A stretch of 55,424 nucleotides of DNA from NCBI RefSeq assembly GCF_028289705.1, contig NZ_JANQOI010000181.1, positions 1 to 55,424 on the forward strand, read 5' to 3'. Position numbers and translations under genes: made by a program. Source of the DNA: Pelagibius sp. (GTDB lineage Bacteria; Pseudomonadota; Alphaproteobacteria; Kiloniellales; Kiloniellaceae). Below the pieces are notes generated by a model. It was not told where the DNA came from. It searched no databases and saw only the letters and a list, made by a program, of their open reading frames with translations. Within the stretch, counting starts at the first letter, position 1, and each line of letters opens with the position of its first letter. Positions 36,402-45,354 of the stretch are shown piece by piece.

Positions 36402-37982
36402 ATGAAATCCAAAACAGCTTTGTTGGCCGCGGTCTTACTGGCCGGGACCAGCAGCTTTGCCACCGCGGAAACCCTGCGCTGGGCGCGGGCCGGCGACAGC
36501 CTGACCCTCGATCCCCATGCGCAGAACGAGGGACCCACCTCGGCGCTGGCGCACCAGATCATGGAGCCGCTGGTCATGCGCGACATGACCGGCCAGATCG
36601 TGCCGGCCCTGGCCACCGAGTGGGCGCCCAGTGAGGAGGATCAGAACGTCTGGTTCTTCAAGCTGCGCGAGGGCGTCACCTTCCACGACGGTGCGGCCTT
36701 CGACAGCGAGGACGTGGTCTTCTCCTTCAACCGCGCCATGAGCCCGGACAGCGACTACAAGGAACTGCTGGCTTCGGTGAAAGAGGTCCGCGCCAAGGGC
36801 AAGTACGGCTTTGAGATCGTCACCAACGGTCCCAACCCGATCATGCCGTCCAACCTCACCAACCTCTTCGTGATCGACAAGGACTGGGCCGAGGCGAACA
36901 ACGCCGTGAAGGTGCAGGACTTCGAGGGCGGCGAGGACACCTACGCCGCGCGCAACGCCAACGGCACCGGCCCCTACAAGCTGGTCAGCCGCGAGCCCGA
37001 TGCGAAGACCGTTCTCACCATCAACGAGAACTACTGGGGCAAGGACGAGTTCCCGATGGAGGTGACGGACATCATCTACACCCCCATCCAGAACGCCGCG
37101 ACCCGGGTTGCCGCGCTGCTGTCGGGTGAGGTCGATTTCATCCAGGACGTGCCGGTGCAGGACCTGCAGCGCGTCGCCAGCACCGACGGCCTGAAGGTCA
37201 TCACCGCACCGCAGAACCGGGTCATCTTCTTCGGCATGAACCAGGGCGATGCGGACCTGACGAAGGACAATGTCGAGGGCAAGAACCCCTTCGCCGACAA
37301 GCGGGTGCGCCAGGCCATGAACATGGCCATCAACCGCGACGCCATCAAGCAGGTGGTGATGCGCGGCCAGTCGATCCCGGCGGGTGTGGCCATGCCGCCC
37401 TTCGTCAACGGCTGGACCGAGACCCTCGACAAGGTGCCGGCCAACGACATCGCCAAGGCCAAGGCCATGATGGCCGAGGCGGGTTATGCCGACGGCTTCT
37501 CCATCCAGCTCGACTGTCCCAACGACCGCTACATCAACGATGAAGCGATCTGCCAGGCGGCGGTCGGCATGCTGGCCCAGATCGGCATCGACGTGCGGCT
37601 CGACGCCAAGCCGAAGGCGCAGCACTTCCCGCTGATCAACAATCTGGAAACCGACTTCTACATGCTCGGCTGGGGCGTTCCGACCTATGACTCCGAGTAC
37701 ATCTTCAACTTCCTGGCCCACACCAAGGGCGAGAAGTACGGTTCCTGGAACGGCACGCGCTATTCCAACCCGGACCTGGACTCCCAGATCGTGCGCCTGG
37801 CCTCCGAGACCAACCTGGAAGAGCGCAACCTGATGATCGCCAACATCTGGTCGACCGTGCAGGACGACGTGCTCTACCTGCCGATCCACCACCAGGTGCT
37901 GAATTGGGGTATGGCGAACAAGGTCGAGACCATCGTCGCACCGGACGATGCGGCCAAGTTCAAGTACTTCACGCTGAACTAG
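36402..37982 (+). CDS. Peptide ABC transporter substrate-binding protein (SBP family 5)
   Basis: A 526-residue periplasmic binding protein. The signal peptide MKSKTALLAAVLLAGTSSFA is cleaved near TAET. The mature part begins with the family pattern LRWARAGDSLTLDPHAQNEG and contains VWFFKLREGVTFHDGAAFDSEDVVFSF broken by normal loops, and a DVRLDAKPKAQHFPLI region. It collects di- or oligopeptides (relatives take up nickel, heme or glutathione). A ribosome site GGGAGA lies eight bases ahead of the ATG. It heads a five-gene operon with two permeases and two ATPases. Confidence 0.95.
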   Translation: MKSKTALLAAVLLAGTSSFATAETLRWARAGDSLTLDPHAQNEGPTSALAHQIMEPLVMRDMTGQIVPALATEWAPSEEDQNVWFFKLREGVTFHDGAAFDSEDVVFSFNRAMSPDSDYKELLASVKEVRAKGKYGFEIVTNGPNPIMPSNLTNLFVIDKDWAEANNAVKVQDFEGGEDTYAARNANGTGPYKLVSREPDAKTVLTINENYWGKDEFPMEVTDIIYTPIQNAATRVAALLSGEVDFIQDVPVQDLQRVASTDGLKVITAPQNRVIFFGMNQGDADLTKDNVEGKNPFADKRVRQAMNMAINRDAIKQVVMRGQSIPAGVAMPPFVNGWTETLDKVPANDIAKAKAMMAEAGYADGFSIQLDCPNDRYINDEAICQAAVGMLAQIGIDVRLDAKPKAQHFPLINNLETDFYMLGWGVPTYDSEYIFNFLAHTKGEKYGSWNGTRYSNPDLDSQIVRLASETNLEERNLMIANIWSTVQDDVLYLPIHHQVLNWGMANKVETIVAPDDAAKFKYFTLN

Positions 37983-38087
37983 CGCTTGGGAGCGGGCGGG
38001 GAGCCTTCGGGCTTCCCGCCTGCCGCCCCGCCGGGTGAGTCTTTTGCCGCATTGGCCCCTGACGCAGTGAGCCGGTAGTCCGCCGCC

Positions 38088-39071
38088 ATGCTCGCCTTTA
38101 CCATTCGCCGCTTCTTCCAGGCCTTCGTCGTGCTGCTCGTCGTGGGTCTGGTGGCCTTCTCCATGTTCCGCTTCGTCGGCGATCCGGTCGAGAACATGCT
38201 GGGCCAGGAGCGCACCGATGCCGACATCGAACGCCTGCGCAGCCAGCTCGGTCTCGATCAGCCCTTTCCCGTGCAGTACTTCCGCTTCCTGGAGGGCGCC
38301 GTGCAGGGCGAGTTCGGCGTCAGTTATCGCCAGGGCCGCCCGGTCGCCGAGATCATTTCCCAACGCCTGCCGGCAACTCTGGAACTGGCCGCCGTCTCGG
38401 CCTTCATGGCCATTTTCTTCGGCCTGGTTCTGGGCGTTTTCACCGCGATACGAAGGGACGGTTGGGCCGCGCATTCCATCATGACCCTCTCGCTGATCGG
38501 GGTGTCGCTGCCGACATTCCTGATTGGCATCCTCTTGATCTACGTCTTCGCGGTGGAGCTGAACGTGCTGCCCAGCTTCGGGCGCGGCGATGTGGTGGAG
38601 CTCGGCTGGTGGCGCACCGGCTTCCTGACCGAATCCGGCCTCAAGGCTCTGATCCTGCCGTCCATCACCCTGGGCCTCTACCAGATGACCCTGATCATGC
38701 GCCTCGTCCGCTCCGAGATGCTGGAGGTGCTGCGCCAGGACTACATCCGTTTCGCCCGCGCCCGCGGCCTGAAAGAAAAATCCGTCCTCTTCCGCCACGC
38801 GCTGAAGAACACCCTGGTGCCGGTGATCACCGTGACCGGCCTGCAGCTCGGCTCCATCATCGCCTTTGCCATCATCACCGAGACGGTCTTCCAGTGGCCG
38901 GGCGTCGGCCTGCTGTTCATCAACGCCATCCAGTTCGTCGACATCCCGGTGATGGCGGCCTACCTGATGCTGATCTCGGTGATGTTCGTCGGCATCAACC
39001 TGATCGTCGACATGCTCTACTTCGTGATCGATCCGCGGCTGCGCGGCGACCGCGCCAAGGCGGAGGGCTGA
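38088..39071 (+). CDS. Peptide ABC transporter permease (DppB/OppB type)
   Basis: A 327-residue membrane protein with six helices. The N-terminus MLAFTIRRFFQAFVVLLVVG is standard for DppB. The inner-membrane EAA loop that docks with the ATPase is EVLRQDYIRFARARGLKEKS (about 212-231). It forms half of the channel with the next gene. It starts 105 bases after the binding protein. Confidence 0.95.
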   Translation: MLAFTIRRFFQAFVVLLVVGLVAFSMFRFVGDPVENMLGQERTDADIERLRSQLGLDQPFPVQYFRFLEGAVQGEFGVSYRQGRPVAEIISQRLPATLELAAVSAFMAIFFGLVLGVFTAIRRDGWAAHSIMTLSLIGVSLPTFLIGILLIYVFAVELNVLPSFGRGDVVELGWWRTGFLTESGLKALILPSITLGLYQMTLIMRLVRSEMLEVLRQDYIRFARARGLKEKSVLFRHALKNTLVPVITVTGLQLGSIIAFAIITETVFQWPGVGLLFINAIQFVDIPVMAAYLMLISVMFVGINLIVDMLYFVIDPRLRGDRAKAEG

Positions 39072-39074
39072 ACC

Positions 39075-39989
39075 GTGACCGCGATCGCCCAGGCCTGGCA
39101 GTCCGACTTCATGTGGTCTTTCCGCCGCTCTCCGGTGGCGGTGGTCTCGTTCATCGTTGTGATGATCCTGGTCTTCGGGGCGGTCTTCGCGCCGCTCATC
39201 GCGCCCTACAATCCCTTCGATCCTGCCACACTCAATCTCATGAACGGCTTTTCCAAGCCGATGCAGCCCAACGCCTTCACCGGCGAGACCTTCTGGCTGG
39301 GGACCGACGATCAGGGGCGCGACGTCTTCTCCACCATCCTCTACGGCATGCGCATCTCGCTGTTCGTCGGCTTCTGCGCCGTGCTCTTCGCCATGGTGCT
39401 GGGGGTGACCCTGGGGCTGATCGCCGGCTACTCCGGCGGGCTGGTGGGCACCATCATCATGCGCGTCGCCGACGTGCAGCTCACCTTCCCGGCGATCCTG
39501 GTGGCCATGCTGATCTTCGGCATCGCCAAGGGCTTCACGCCGGTCCATCTGCGCGACCAGATGGCGGTCTGGGTGCTGATCCTGGCCATCGGGCTGTCGG
39601 ACTGGGTGCAGTTCGCCCGCGTCGTGCGCGGCGCGACGCTGGTGGAGAAGAAGAAGGAGTACGTACAGGCCGCCCACCTCAACGGGCGCAAGGCCGCCGG
39701 CATCATGCTGCGCCACATCCTGCCCAACGTGGTGGGCCCGGTCCTGGTGATCGCCACCATCAGCCTGGCGCTGGCCATCATCGCCGAGGCCACGCTCTCC
39801 TTTCTCGGCGTCGGCGCGCCGCCGACCCAACCCTCCCTGGGCACGCTGATCCGCATCGGCCAGGGCTTCCTCTTCTCCGGAGAGTGGTGGATCCTGTTCT
39901 TCCCGGCGGTCACGCTGCTGGCGCTGGCGCTCTCGGTCAATCTCCTCGGCGACTGGCTGCGCGACGTCTTGAACCCGAGGCTGCGCTGA
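39075..39989 (+). CDS. Peptide ABC transporter permease (DppC/OppC type)
   Basis: A 304-residue permease starting at GTG 39075, three bases after the first permease. It has an N-terminal OppC-type helix (SPVAVVSFIVVMILVFGAVF), a periplasmic loop with WLGTDDQGRDVFS, then five helices and the EAA loop KKEYVQAAHLNGRKAAGIML. Its end overlaps the first ATPase gene by one base (TGATG). Confidence 0.95.
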   Translation: MTAIAQAWQSDFMWSFRRSPVAVVSFIVVMILVFGAVFAPLIAPYNPFDPATLNLMNGFSKPMQPNAFTGETFWLGTDDQGRDVFSTILYGMRISLFVGFCAVLFAMVLGVTLGLIAGYSGGLVGTIIMRVADVQLTFPAILVAMLIFGIAKGFTPVHLRDQMAVWVLILAIGLSDWVQFARVVRGATLVEKKKEYVQAAHLNGRKAAGIMLRHILPNVVGPVLVIATISLALAIIAEATLSFLGVGAPPTQPSLGTLIRIGQGFLFSGEWWILFFPAVTLLALALSVNLLGDWLRDVLNPRLR

Positions 39990-40981
39990 TGGCCCAGGCC
40001 CTGTCGAACCGCGAGGTCGTCCTCAGCGTGCGCGATCTCGTGGTGGAGATTCCGACGCGCCGCGCTCTGCTCCGCCCCGTCGATCAGGTGAGCTTCGACA
40101 TCGGCGCGGGGGAGATCCTCGGCGTGGTGGGGGAGAGCGGGGCCGGCAAGTCGATGACCGGCAATGCCGTGATCGGCCTGCTGGACCGTCCCGCCCATAT
40201 CGCCAGCGGCGAGATCTGGCTGAACGGCCAGCGCATCGACCACCTACGCCGGGAACAGATCCGCAAGATTCGCGGCAAGGAAATCGGCATGGTCTTTCAG
40301 GACCCGCTGACCTCCCTCAATCCGCTGCTGCCCATCGGCGAGCAGCTCCGCGAGACCATCCTCGAGCATCTCGCCGTGCCGCAGCGCGAGGCGGAAGCCC
40401 GCGCCGTCGCCGCGCTGGAGGAGGTCGGCATTCCCGCCGCCGCGGAACGGATCAACAGCTATCCCCACGAGTTCTCCGGCGGCATGCGCCAGCGCGTCGT
40501 GATCGCGTTGGCGCTCTGCGCCGAACCCTCCCTGGTGATCGCCGACGAGCCGACCACGGCGCTGGACGTCTCGGTGCAGGCGCAGATCATCTCGCTGTTG
40601 AAGCAGCTCTGTCACGAGCGGGGCACGGCGGTCATGCTGGTCACCCACGACATGGGGGTGATCGCCGAGGCGGCGGACCGGGTCGCGGTGATGTATGCCG
40701 GACGATTGGCCGAACTGGGTCCGGTGCGCGAGGTTCTGACCCGCCCGGCCCATCCCTATACCACCGGCCTTATGGCCTCCACGCCGCTGGCCTCCAAGGG
40801 GCGCAAGCGCCTCAACCAGATCCCCGGTGCCATGCCGCCGCTGGCCAGACTGCCGGAGGGCTGTGCCTTTCATCCGCGCTGTCCGCGCGCCGAAGACAAG
40901 TGCCTGCAGGACCCCGGCCCCAGCCTTGCCGGCTGCGGGGGACGGGCCGCCTGCTGGTTCGCGACGGAGGCCGTGGCATGA
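39989..40981 (+). CDS. Peptide ABC transporter ATP-binding protein (DppD type)
   Basis: A 330-residue ATPase. Walker A GESGAGKS is near residue 48, the Q-loop [11 protein letters not shown] near 107, the signature SGGMRQR near 162, Walker [13 protein letters not shown] near 180, and the H-loop VTHDMG near 217. The C-terminal oligopeptide-type extension [15 protein letters not shown] is present. It energises transport with its DppF-type partner, whose start overlaps its stop (ATGA). Confidence 0.95.
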   Translation: MAQALSNREVVLSVRDLVVEIPTRRALLRPVDQVSFDIGAGEILGVVGESGAGKSMTGNAVIGLLDRPAHIASGEIWLNGQRIDHLRREQIRKIRGKEIGMVFQDPLTSLNPLLPIGEQLRETILEHLAVPQREAEARAVAALEEVGIPAAAERINSYPHEFSGGMRQRVVIALALCAEPSLVIADEPTTALDVSVQAQIISLLKQLCHERGTAVMLVTHDMGVIAEAADRVAVMYAGRLAELGPVREVLTRPAHPYTTGLMASTPLASKGRKRLNQIPGAMPPLARLPEGCAFHPRCPRAEDKCLQDPGPSLAGCGGRAACWFATEAVA

Positions 40982-41943
40982 GCGCCCTCGTTTCGGTCAA
41001 GAACCTCACCCGCACCTTCGATGTCTCCCGGCCCTGGCTCAACCGTCTGCTCGAAGGGCGGCCGAAGGCCTTTCTCCATGCGGTCTCCGACGTCAGTTTC
41101 GAGATCGAGGAGCAGAGCGTCTACGCCTTGGTCGGGGAGAGCGGCTCGGGCAAGTCGACCATCGGCAAGATGGTCGTGCGGCTGCTGGCGCCGTCGGAGG
41201 GAGTGATCGAGATCGAAGGGACTGATCTCTTCCGCGAGCCGGACCAGGAGCGGGTCGAAAAAATCCGCACCGACATCCAGATGGTTTTCCAGGACCCCTA
41301 TGCCAGCCTCAATCCGCGCTGGCGGGTGCGCGACATCATCAACGAACCGGTGACCGCCCGTGGCGGCGACGGGACCGGCCTGGCCGAAAGACTGCTGGAG
41401 CAGGTCGGCCTCTCGGCCGGCGATGCCAGCAAATATCCCCACGAGTTTTCCGGCGGCCAGCGCCAGCGCATCTGCGTCGCCCGGGCGCTGGCTTCCGAGC
41501 CCAAGCTCATCGTCTGCGACGAGCCGACCTCAGCCCTCGACGTCTCGGTGCAGGCCCAGGTGCTGAACCTGATGAGCGACCTCAAGGAGGAGTTCGGCCT
41601 GACCTACCTCTTTATCAGCCACGACCTCACCGTTGTCGAGCACATGGCCGACCGCATCGGCGTGCTCTACCTCGGCCGGCTGGTGGAGGAGGCACCGCGG
41701 GACTCCATCTTCAACGACCCGAAGCATCCCTACACCCAGATGCTCTTCGCCGCGGCCCCGAAGCTCGACGCCTTCGGCCGCGAGGTGGAGCCGCCCAAGG
41801 GCGAGATCCCCGATCCCATCAATCCGCCCTCGGGCTGCGCCTACCATCCGCGCTGTCCCTTCGCCATCGCCCGCTGCACCCTGGAGCGCCCGGAGATGCG
41901 GCAGGTCGGCGGCAGCCGGGTCGCCTGCCACGTGGCGAAATGA
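40978..41943 (+). CDS. Peptide ABC transporter ATP-binding protein (DppF type)
   Basis: A 321-residue ATPase, the second of the pair. Walker A GESGSGKST, Q-loop FQDPYASLNPRW, signature SGGQRQR, Walker B LIVCDEPTSALD and the C-terminal GCAYHPRCPFAIARC extension are all present. It is the last gene of the transporter operon, ending 70 bases before nadD. No peptidase gene is in the operon. Confidence 0.95.
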   Translation: MSALVSVKNLTRTFDVSRPWLNRLLEGRPKAFLHAVSDVSFEIEEQSVYALVGESGSGKSTIGKMVVRLLAPSEGVIEIEGTDLFREPDQERVEKIRTDIQMVFQDPYASLNPRWRVRDIINEPVTARGGDGTGLAERLLEQVGLSAGDASKYPHEFSGGQRQRICVARALASEPKLIVCDEPTSALDVSVQAQVLNLMSDLKEEFGLTYLFISHDLTVVEHMADRIGVLYLGRLVEEAPRDSIFNDPKHPYTQMLFAAAPKLDAFGREVEPPKGEIPDPINPPSGCAYHPRCPFAIARCTLERPEMRQVGGSRVACHVAK

Positions 41944-42013
41944 GGCGGGACCGGCAAGGTCTTGCAGCGGCCGGCCCGCTGGTCTCTCATTCGGGGATGA
42001 ACCCGGTCACAGC

Positions 42014-42739
42014 ATGAGCCCGCGTCTTGCGCCCGCGCGCCTGGCACCCGTGACGCCGGCCGCTCTGGGGACGGCGCTTGGCGGCCAGGTGCCGCCGGCC
42101 GGCGCGCGGATCGGCCTGCTCGGCGGCTCTTTCAACCCGGCCCATGACGGCCACCTGGAGATCAGCCAGGAGGCGTTGCGGCGCCTCGGCCTGGACCGGG
42201 TCTGGTGGCTGGTCTCGCCCCAGAACCCCCTCAAGTCCCGCGACGGCATGGCGCCGATGGCCGAGCGGCTGGCCGCGGCGCGGCGCGTTGCGGCGGACCG
42301 CCGCATCGTTGTGACCGGCCTGGAAGCGGTCCTCGGAACGGCCTACACGGCCGACACGCTGCAGGCTCTGGCGCGCCTTCTTCCGCGCGTCCGCTTCGTC
42401 TGGCTCATGGGCGCAGATAACTTGATTCAAGTTCATCATTGGCAGGACTGGCAGCAAATCTTTAACACGGTAGCCGTTGCGGTTTTTGACCGCCCCTCCT
42501 ATGCTTTCAAGGCGTTGTCTGGAAGAGCAGCGCTTTCCTTTGCCCGGTACCGTCTCGATGAAGGTTCGGCGAGGCGCTTGGCGGAGGAGCGGGCGCCGGC
42601 TTGGGTCTTCATGCGTTGCCGTTTGAATCCCCAATCCGCGACCGATATCCGGGCAGCGTCGGACCGCCGGTCCCTTGGTGGTGAGCAGGATGCTGCCGCG
42701 ACGGGATCTGCGGGGCGTGCCAACAGGAAGGAGACCTAA
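42014..42739 (+). CDS. nadD: Nicotinate-nucleotide adenylyltransferase
   Basis: A 241-residue enzyme. The nucleotidyl-transferase motif GLLGGSFNPAHDGHLEIS is at about residues 35-52, followed by WWLVSPQNPLK, VWLMGADNLIQVHHW, and a degraded C-terminal ISxT motif (QSATDIRAA). The first 30 residues are an unconserved extension relative to common NadD. It makes deamido-NAD from nicotinate mononucleotide and ATP. The nadD-rsfS-rlmH order is normal for proteobacteria; its 3' half has lower GC than its neighbours. Confidence 0.95.
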   Translation: MSPRLAPARLAPVTPAALGTALGGQVPPAGARIGLLGGSFNPAHDGHLEISQEALRRLGLDRVWWLVSPQNPLKSRDGMAPMAERLAAARRVAADRRIVVTGLEAVLGTAYTADTLQALARLLPRVRFVWLMGADNLIQVHHWQDWQQIFNTVAVAVFDRPSYAFKALSGRAALSFARYRLDEGSARRLAEERAPAWVFMRCRLNPQSATDIRAASDRRSLGGEQDAAATGSAGRANRKET

Positions 42740-43160
42740 GGTCATACTGCAAGAGACCGGGGCCATCACGGCCGACAAGCAGGATGCCCTCGCCCAGAGC
42801 CGGCATCTGCTTAACTTGGTTCAGTTGTCCCTCGAGGACGACAAGGCTGACGACATCGTCGTCATCGAACTCGCCGACAAATCCAGCATCGCAGACTTCA
42901 TGGTCATCGCCAGCGGCCGCTCCCAGCGGCAGGTGGGCGCGATGGCCGAGCATCTGCGCGAGAAGCTGAAGGCTGCCGGCCTGCACGGGGTTGCCGCCGA
43001 AGGGATGGAGCGCTGTGACTGGGTGCTGATCGATAGCGGCGATGTGATCGTCCATCTCTTCCGGCCGGAAGTCAGGACGTTCTACAATCTGGAGAAGATG
43101 TGGGGCGTCGATCTGGTGCCGGCGGAGGGGGACGCGGGGAAGACGGCCAGCTCCGCCTGA
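42681..43160 (+). CDS. rsfS: Ribosomal silencing factor RsfS
   Basis: The conserved RsfS region runs from LLNLVQLSLEDDKADDIVVI through MVIASGRSQRQVGAMAEHL to ERCDWVLIDSGDVIVHLF, FYNLEKMWG. The protein binds L14 and blocks subunit joining in starvation. The start is not settled. GTG 42681 or ATG 42690 lie inside nadD. A strong AAGGAG at 42728-42733 points to about 42741-42747, where the in-frame codons are GTC, ATA and CTG, none a standard start. I give GTG 42681 as the outer limit, about 159 residues; a start near 42747 would give about 137. Confidence 0.9.
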   Translation: MSRMLPRRDLRGVPTGRRPKVILQETGAITADKQDALAQSRHLLNLVQLSLEDDKADDIVVIELADKSSIADFMVIASGRSQRQVGAMAEHLREKLKAAGLHGVAAEGMERCDWVLIDSGDVIVHLFRPEVRTFYNLEKMWGVDLVPAEGDAGKTASSA

Positions 43161-43263
43161 CCGGCCTGCTCCCCAAAGGCTAGCCGGCCCGCAAGGAAGA
43201 TCCGACCCGCGCACTCCGTTGTCAGGGAAGGGGCGGAGCGGCCGGGTGAATGTGGATGCGGAC

Positions 43264-43722
43264 ATGCGCATAACGCTGGCGGCCGTCGGCAAAGCCAAGG
43301 ACGGCGTGACCAAGGATCTCTACGACCATTACTCGGCGCGGCTGCGCTGGCGCATCACCTTGAAGGAGGTGGAGGAGCGCCGGCCCCTGAAGCCGGATCA
43401 ATTGAAGGACCATGAAGGGGAACTGCTGCTGGCCGCCCTGCCGCGCGACGCCAAGGTGATCGCCCTCGACGAGCGCGGCAAGGACCTGGACAGCCGCTCC
43501 TTCGCCCAGTTGCTGGGGCGCTGGCAGGACGAGGGGGTGCGCGATCTGGCCTTCATCATCGGCGGCGCCGAGGGCCTGTCGAAGGCCGCGCGCCAGGCCG
43601 CCGACGTGCTTCTCTGCTTGGGCCGCATGACCTGGCCGCATATGCTGGTGCGCGGCATGCTGGCCGAGCAGTTGTTCCGTGCCGAAAGCATCCTCGCCGG
43701 CCACCCCTACCACCGGGACTAG
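43264..43722 (+). CDS. rlmH: 23S rRNA (pseudouridine1915-N3)-methyltransferase RlmH
   Basis: A 152-residue SPOUT methyltransferase from ATG 43264 (MRITLAAVGKAKDG), near the usual 155. The knot region FIIGGAEGLSKAARQAAD, LCLGRMTWPHMLVRGMLAEQLFRA and the C-terminal HPYHRD are conserved. It methylates pseudouridine 1915 of 23S rRNA on the 70S ribosome. An in-frame GTG at 43246 is a possible alternative start. Confidence 0.96.
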   Translation: MRITLAAVGKAKDGVTKDLYDHYSARLRWRITLKEVEERRPLKPDQLKDHEGELLLAALPRDAKVIALDERGKDLDSRSFAQLLGRWQDEGVRDLAFIIGGAEGLSKAARQAADVLLCLGRMTWPHMLVRGMLAEQLFRAESILAGHPYHRD

Positions 43723-43789
43723 AGGGTGATGTTCCTGAACCGACCGCCCACGGTGCCTGGGCGAAATCTGACGAGCAAGGCTACAGACC

Positions 43790-45352
43790 ATGACCGATAA
43801 GGCCGTTCCCCGCCCCGTCGTGCTGTGCATTCTGGACGGCTGGGGACATCGCGAAGACTGCGAGGACAACGCCGTCTGCCAGGGCCGGACGCCACACCTG
43901 GACCAGCTCTTCAAGAACGCCCCCAATGCCTTGATCGATGCCTCCGAGGGTGAGGTCGGCCTGCCCGAAGGGCAGATGGGCAACTCCGAGGTCGGCCACA
44001 TGAACCTGGGCGCTGGCCGGGTTGTCCTGCAGGACCTGCCGCGCATCGACGAGGCGGTGGCCGAGGGTTCCTTTGCGCGCAATCCGGTGCTCCAGGGCGC
44101 CGTCGGCACCCTGCGTGCCTCCGGTGGGACCGCCCATATCATGGGGCTGATGTCGCCGGGTGGCGTGCACTCCCATCAGGATCATATCGCGGCCCTGGCC
44201 AACACCTTGGCCGACGAGGGGATTCCCGTGGCCGTCCATGCTTTCCTCGACGGCCGCGACACGCCGCCACGCTCGGCCCTGGATTTCCTGGCCGACTTCC
44301 AGGCCAAGGCGCCGCGCGCCGCCATCGCCACCGTCAGCGGCCGCTACTACGCCATGGACCGCGACAAACGCTGGGAACGGGTGGAAAAGGCCCACAAGGC
44401 CCTGACCCAGGGGGACGGCGAGACCGCCGAGAGTGCAGCGGCGGCGGTCGAGCAGAGCTATGCCCGGGACGCCAACGACGAGTTCGTCCTGCCCACGGTG
44501 GTCGGCGGCTACGGCGGCATGGCCGATGGCGACGGCCTCTTCATGGCCAACTTCCGCGCCGACCGCGCCCGGGAAATCCTCCAGGCCCTGCTGGACCCGG
44601 CTTTCGACGGCTTCGACAGCGGCGCGCCCGCGGCCTTTGCGACCGCCATCGGCATGGTCGAATACTCGACCGCGCTCAATCCCTTCCTGGCGACCCTCTT
44701 TCCACCGCAGGATCTCAGCGAAACCCTGGGCGAAATCGTCGCCGGGAGCGGCCGGCGCCAACTGCGCATTGCCGAGACCGAGAAGTACGCCCATGTGACC
44801 TTCTTCTTCAACGGCGGCCGCGAAGACGTCTTCGAGGGCGAGGAACGCATCCTCGTCCCCTCGCCGAAGGTCGCCACCTACGACCTGCAGCCGGAGATGT
44901 CGGCGCCGGAGGTGACCGACAAGCTGGTCGCGGCGATCGACTCCGGGGGCTTCGATCTGATCGTTTGCAACTACGCCAACGGCGACATGGTCGGCCATAC
45001 CGGCAATCTCGGGGCTGCCATCAAGGCCGTGGAGACCGTCGACTGGGCCGTCGGGCGCCTCAGCGAGGCGGTGGAGAAGGCCGGCGGCTGCATCATCCTC
45101 ACCGCCGACCACGGCAATGCCGAGCTGATGCTCGACAAAAAGACCGGCCAGGCCCACACCGCCCACACCATGAACAAGGTGCCCGTCCTGCTGATCAATC
45201 CGCCGGACCGGGTGACCGGCCTCAGCGACGGCCGCCTAGCGGACATCGCCCCCACGGTGCTGGATCTGATGGCTCTGCCGCGCCCGGTGGCCATGACCGG
45301 GAGCAGCCTGCTGAAGTCCAAGTCCTCGCTGGGCGAGGCGGCCGCGGAGTAG
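43790..45352 (+). CDS. gpmI: 2,3-bisphosphoglycerate-independent phosphoglycerate mutase
   Basis: A 520-residue alkaline-phosphatase-superfamily enzyme. Metal and catalytic motifs are LCILDGWGHRE (about 13-23), the phosphoserine loop QMGNSEVGHMNLGAGR (about 62-77), HAFLDGRDTPP, ANFRADRAR and the C-terminal CNYANGDMVGHTG and TADHGNAE. It interconverts 3- and 2-phosphoglycerate using Mn2+. It is followed by envC after two bases, as in other alphaproteobacteria. Confidence 0.97.
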   Translation: MTDKAVPRPVVLCILDGWGHREDCEDNAVCQGRTPHLDQLFKNAPNALIDASEGEVGLPEGQMGNSEVGHMNLGAGRVVLQDLPRIDEAVAEGSFARNPVLQGAVGTLRASGGTAHIMGLMSPGGVHSHQDHIAALANTLADEGIPVAVHAFLDGRDTPPRSALDFLADFQAKAPRAAIATVSGRYYAMDRDKRWERVEKAHKALTQGDGETAESAAAAVEQSYARDANDEFVLPTVVGGYGGMADGDGLFMANFRADRAREILQALLDPAFDGFDSGAPAAFATAIGMVEYSTALNPFLATLFPPQDLSETLGEIVAGSGRRQLRIAETEKYAHVTFFFNGGREDVFEGEERILVPSPKVATYDLQPEMSAPEVTDKLVAAIDSGGFDLIVCNYANGDMVGHTGNLGAAIKAVETVDWAVGRLSEAVEKAGGCIILTADHGNAELMLDKKTGQAHTAHTMNKVPVLLINPPDRVTGLSDGRLADIAPTVLDLMALPRPVAMTGSSLLKSKSSLGEAAAE

Positions 45353-45354
45353 CC

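Noticed and set aside
36435-39830. Open frame of 1131 codons antisense to the peptide transporter genes
   Set aside because: His/Gln/Asp/Gly-rich sequence of the kind produced by reading high-GC genes backwards; the plus-strand frames are complete transporter proteins.
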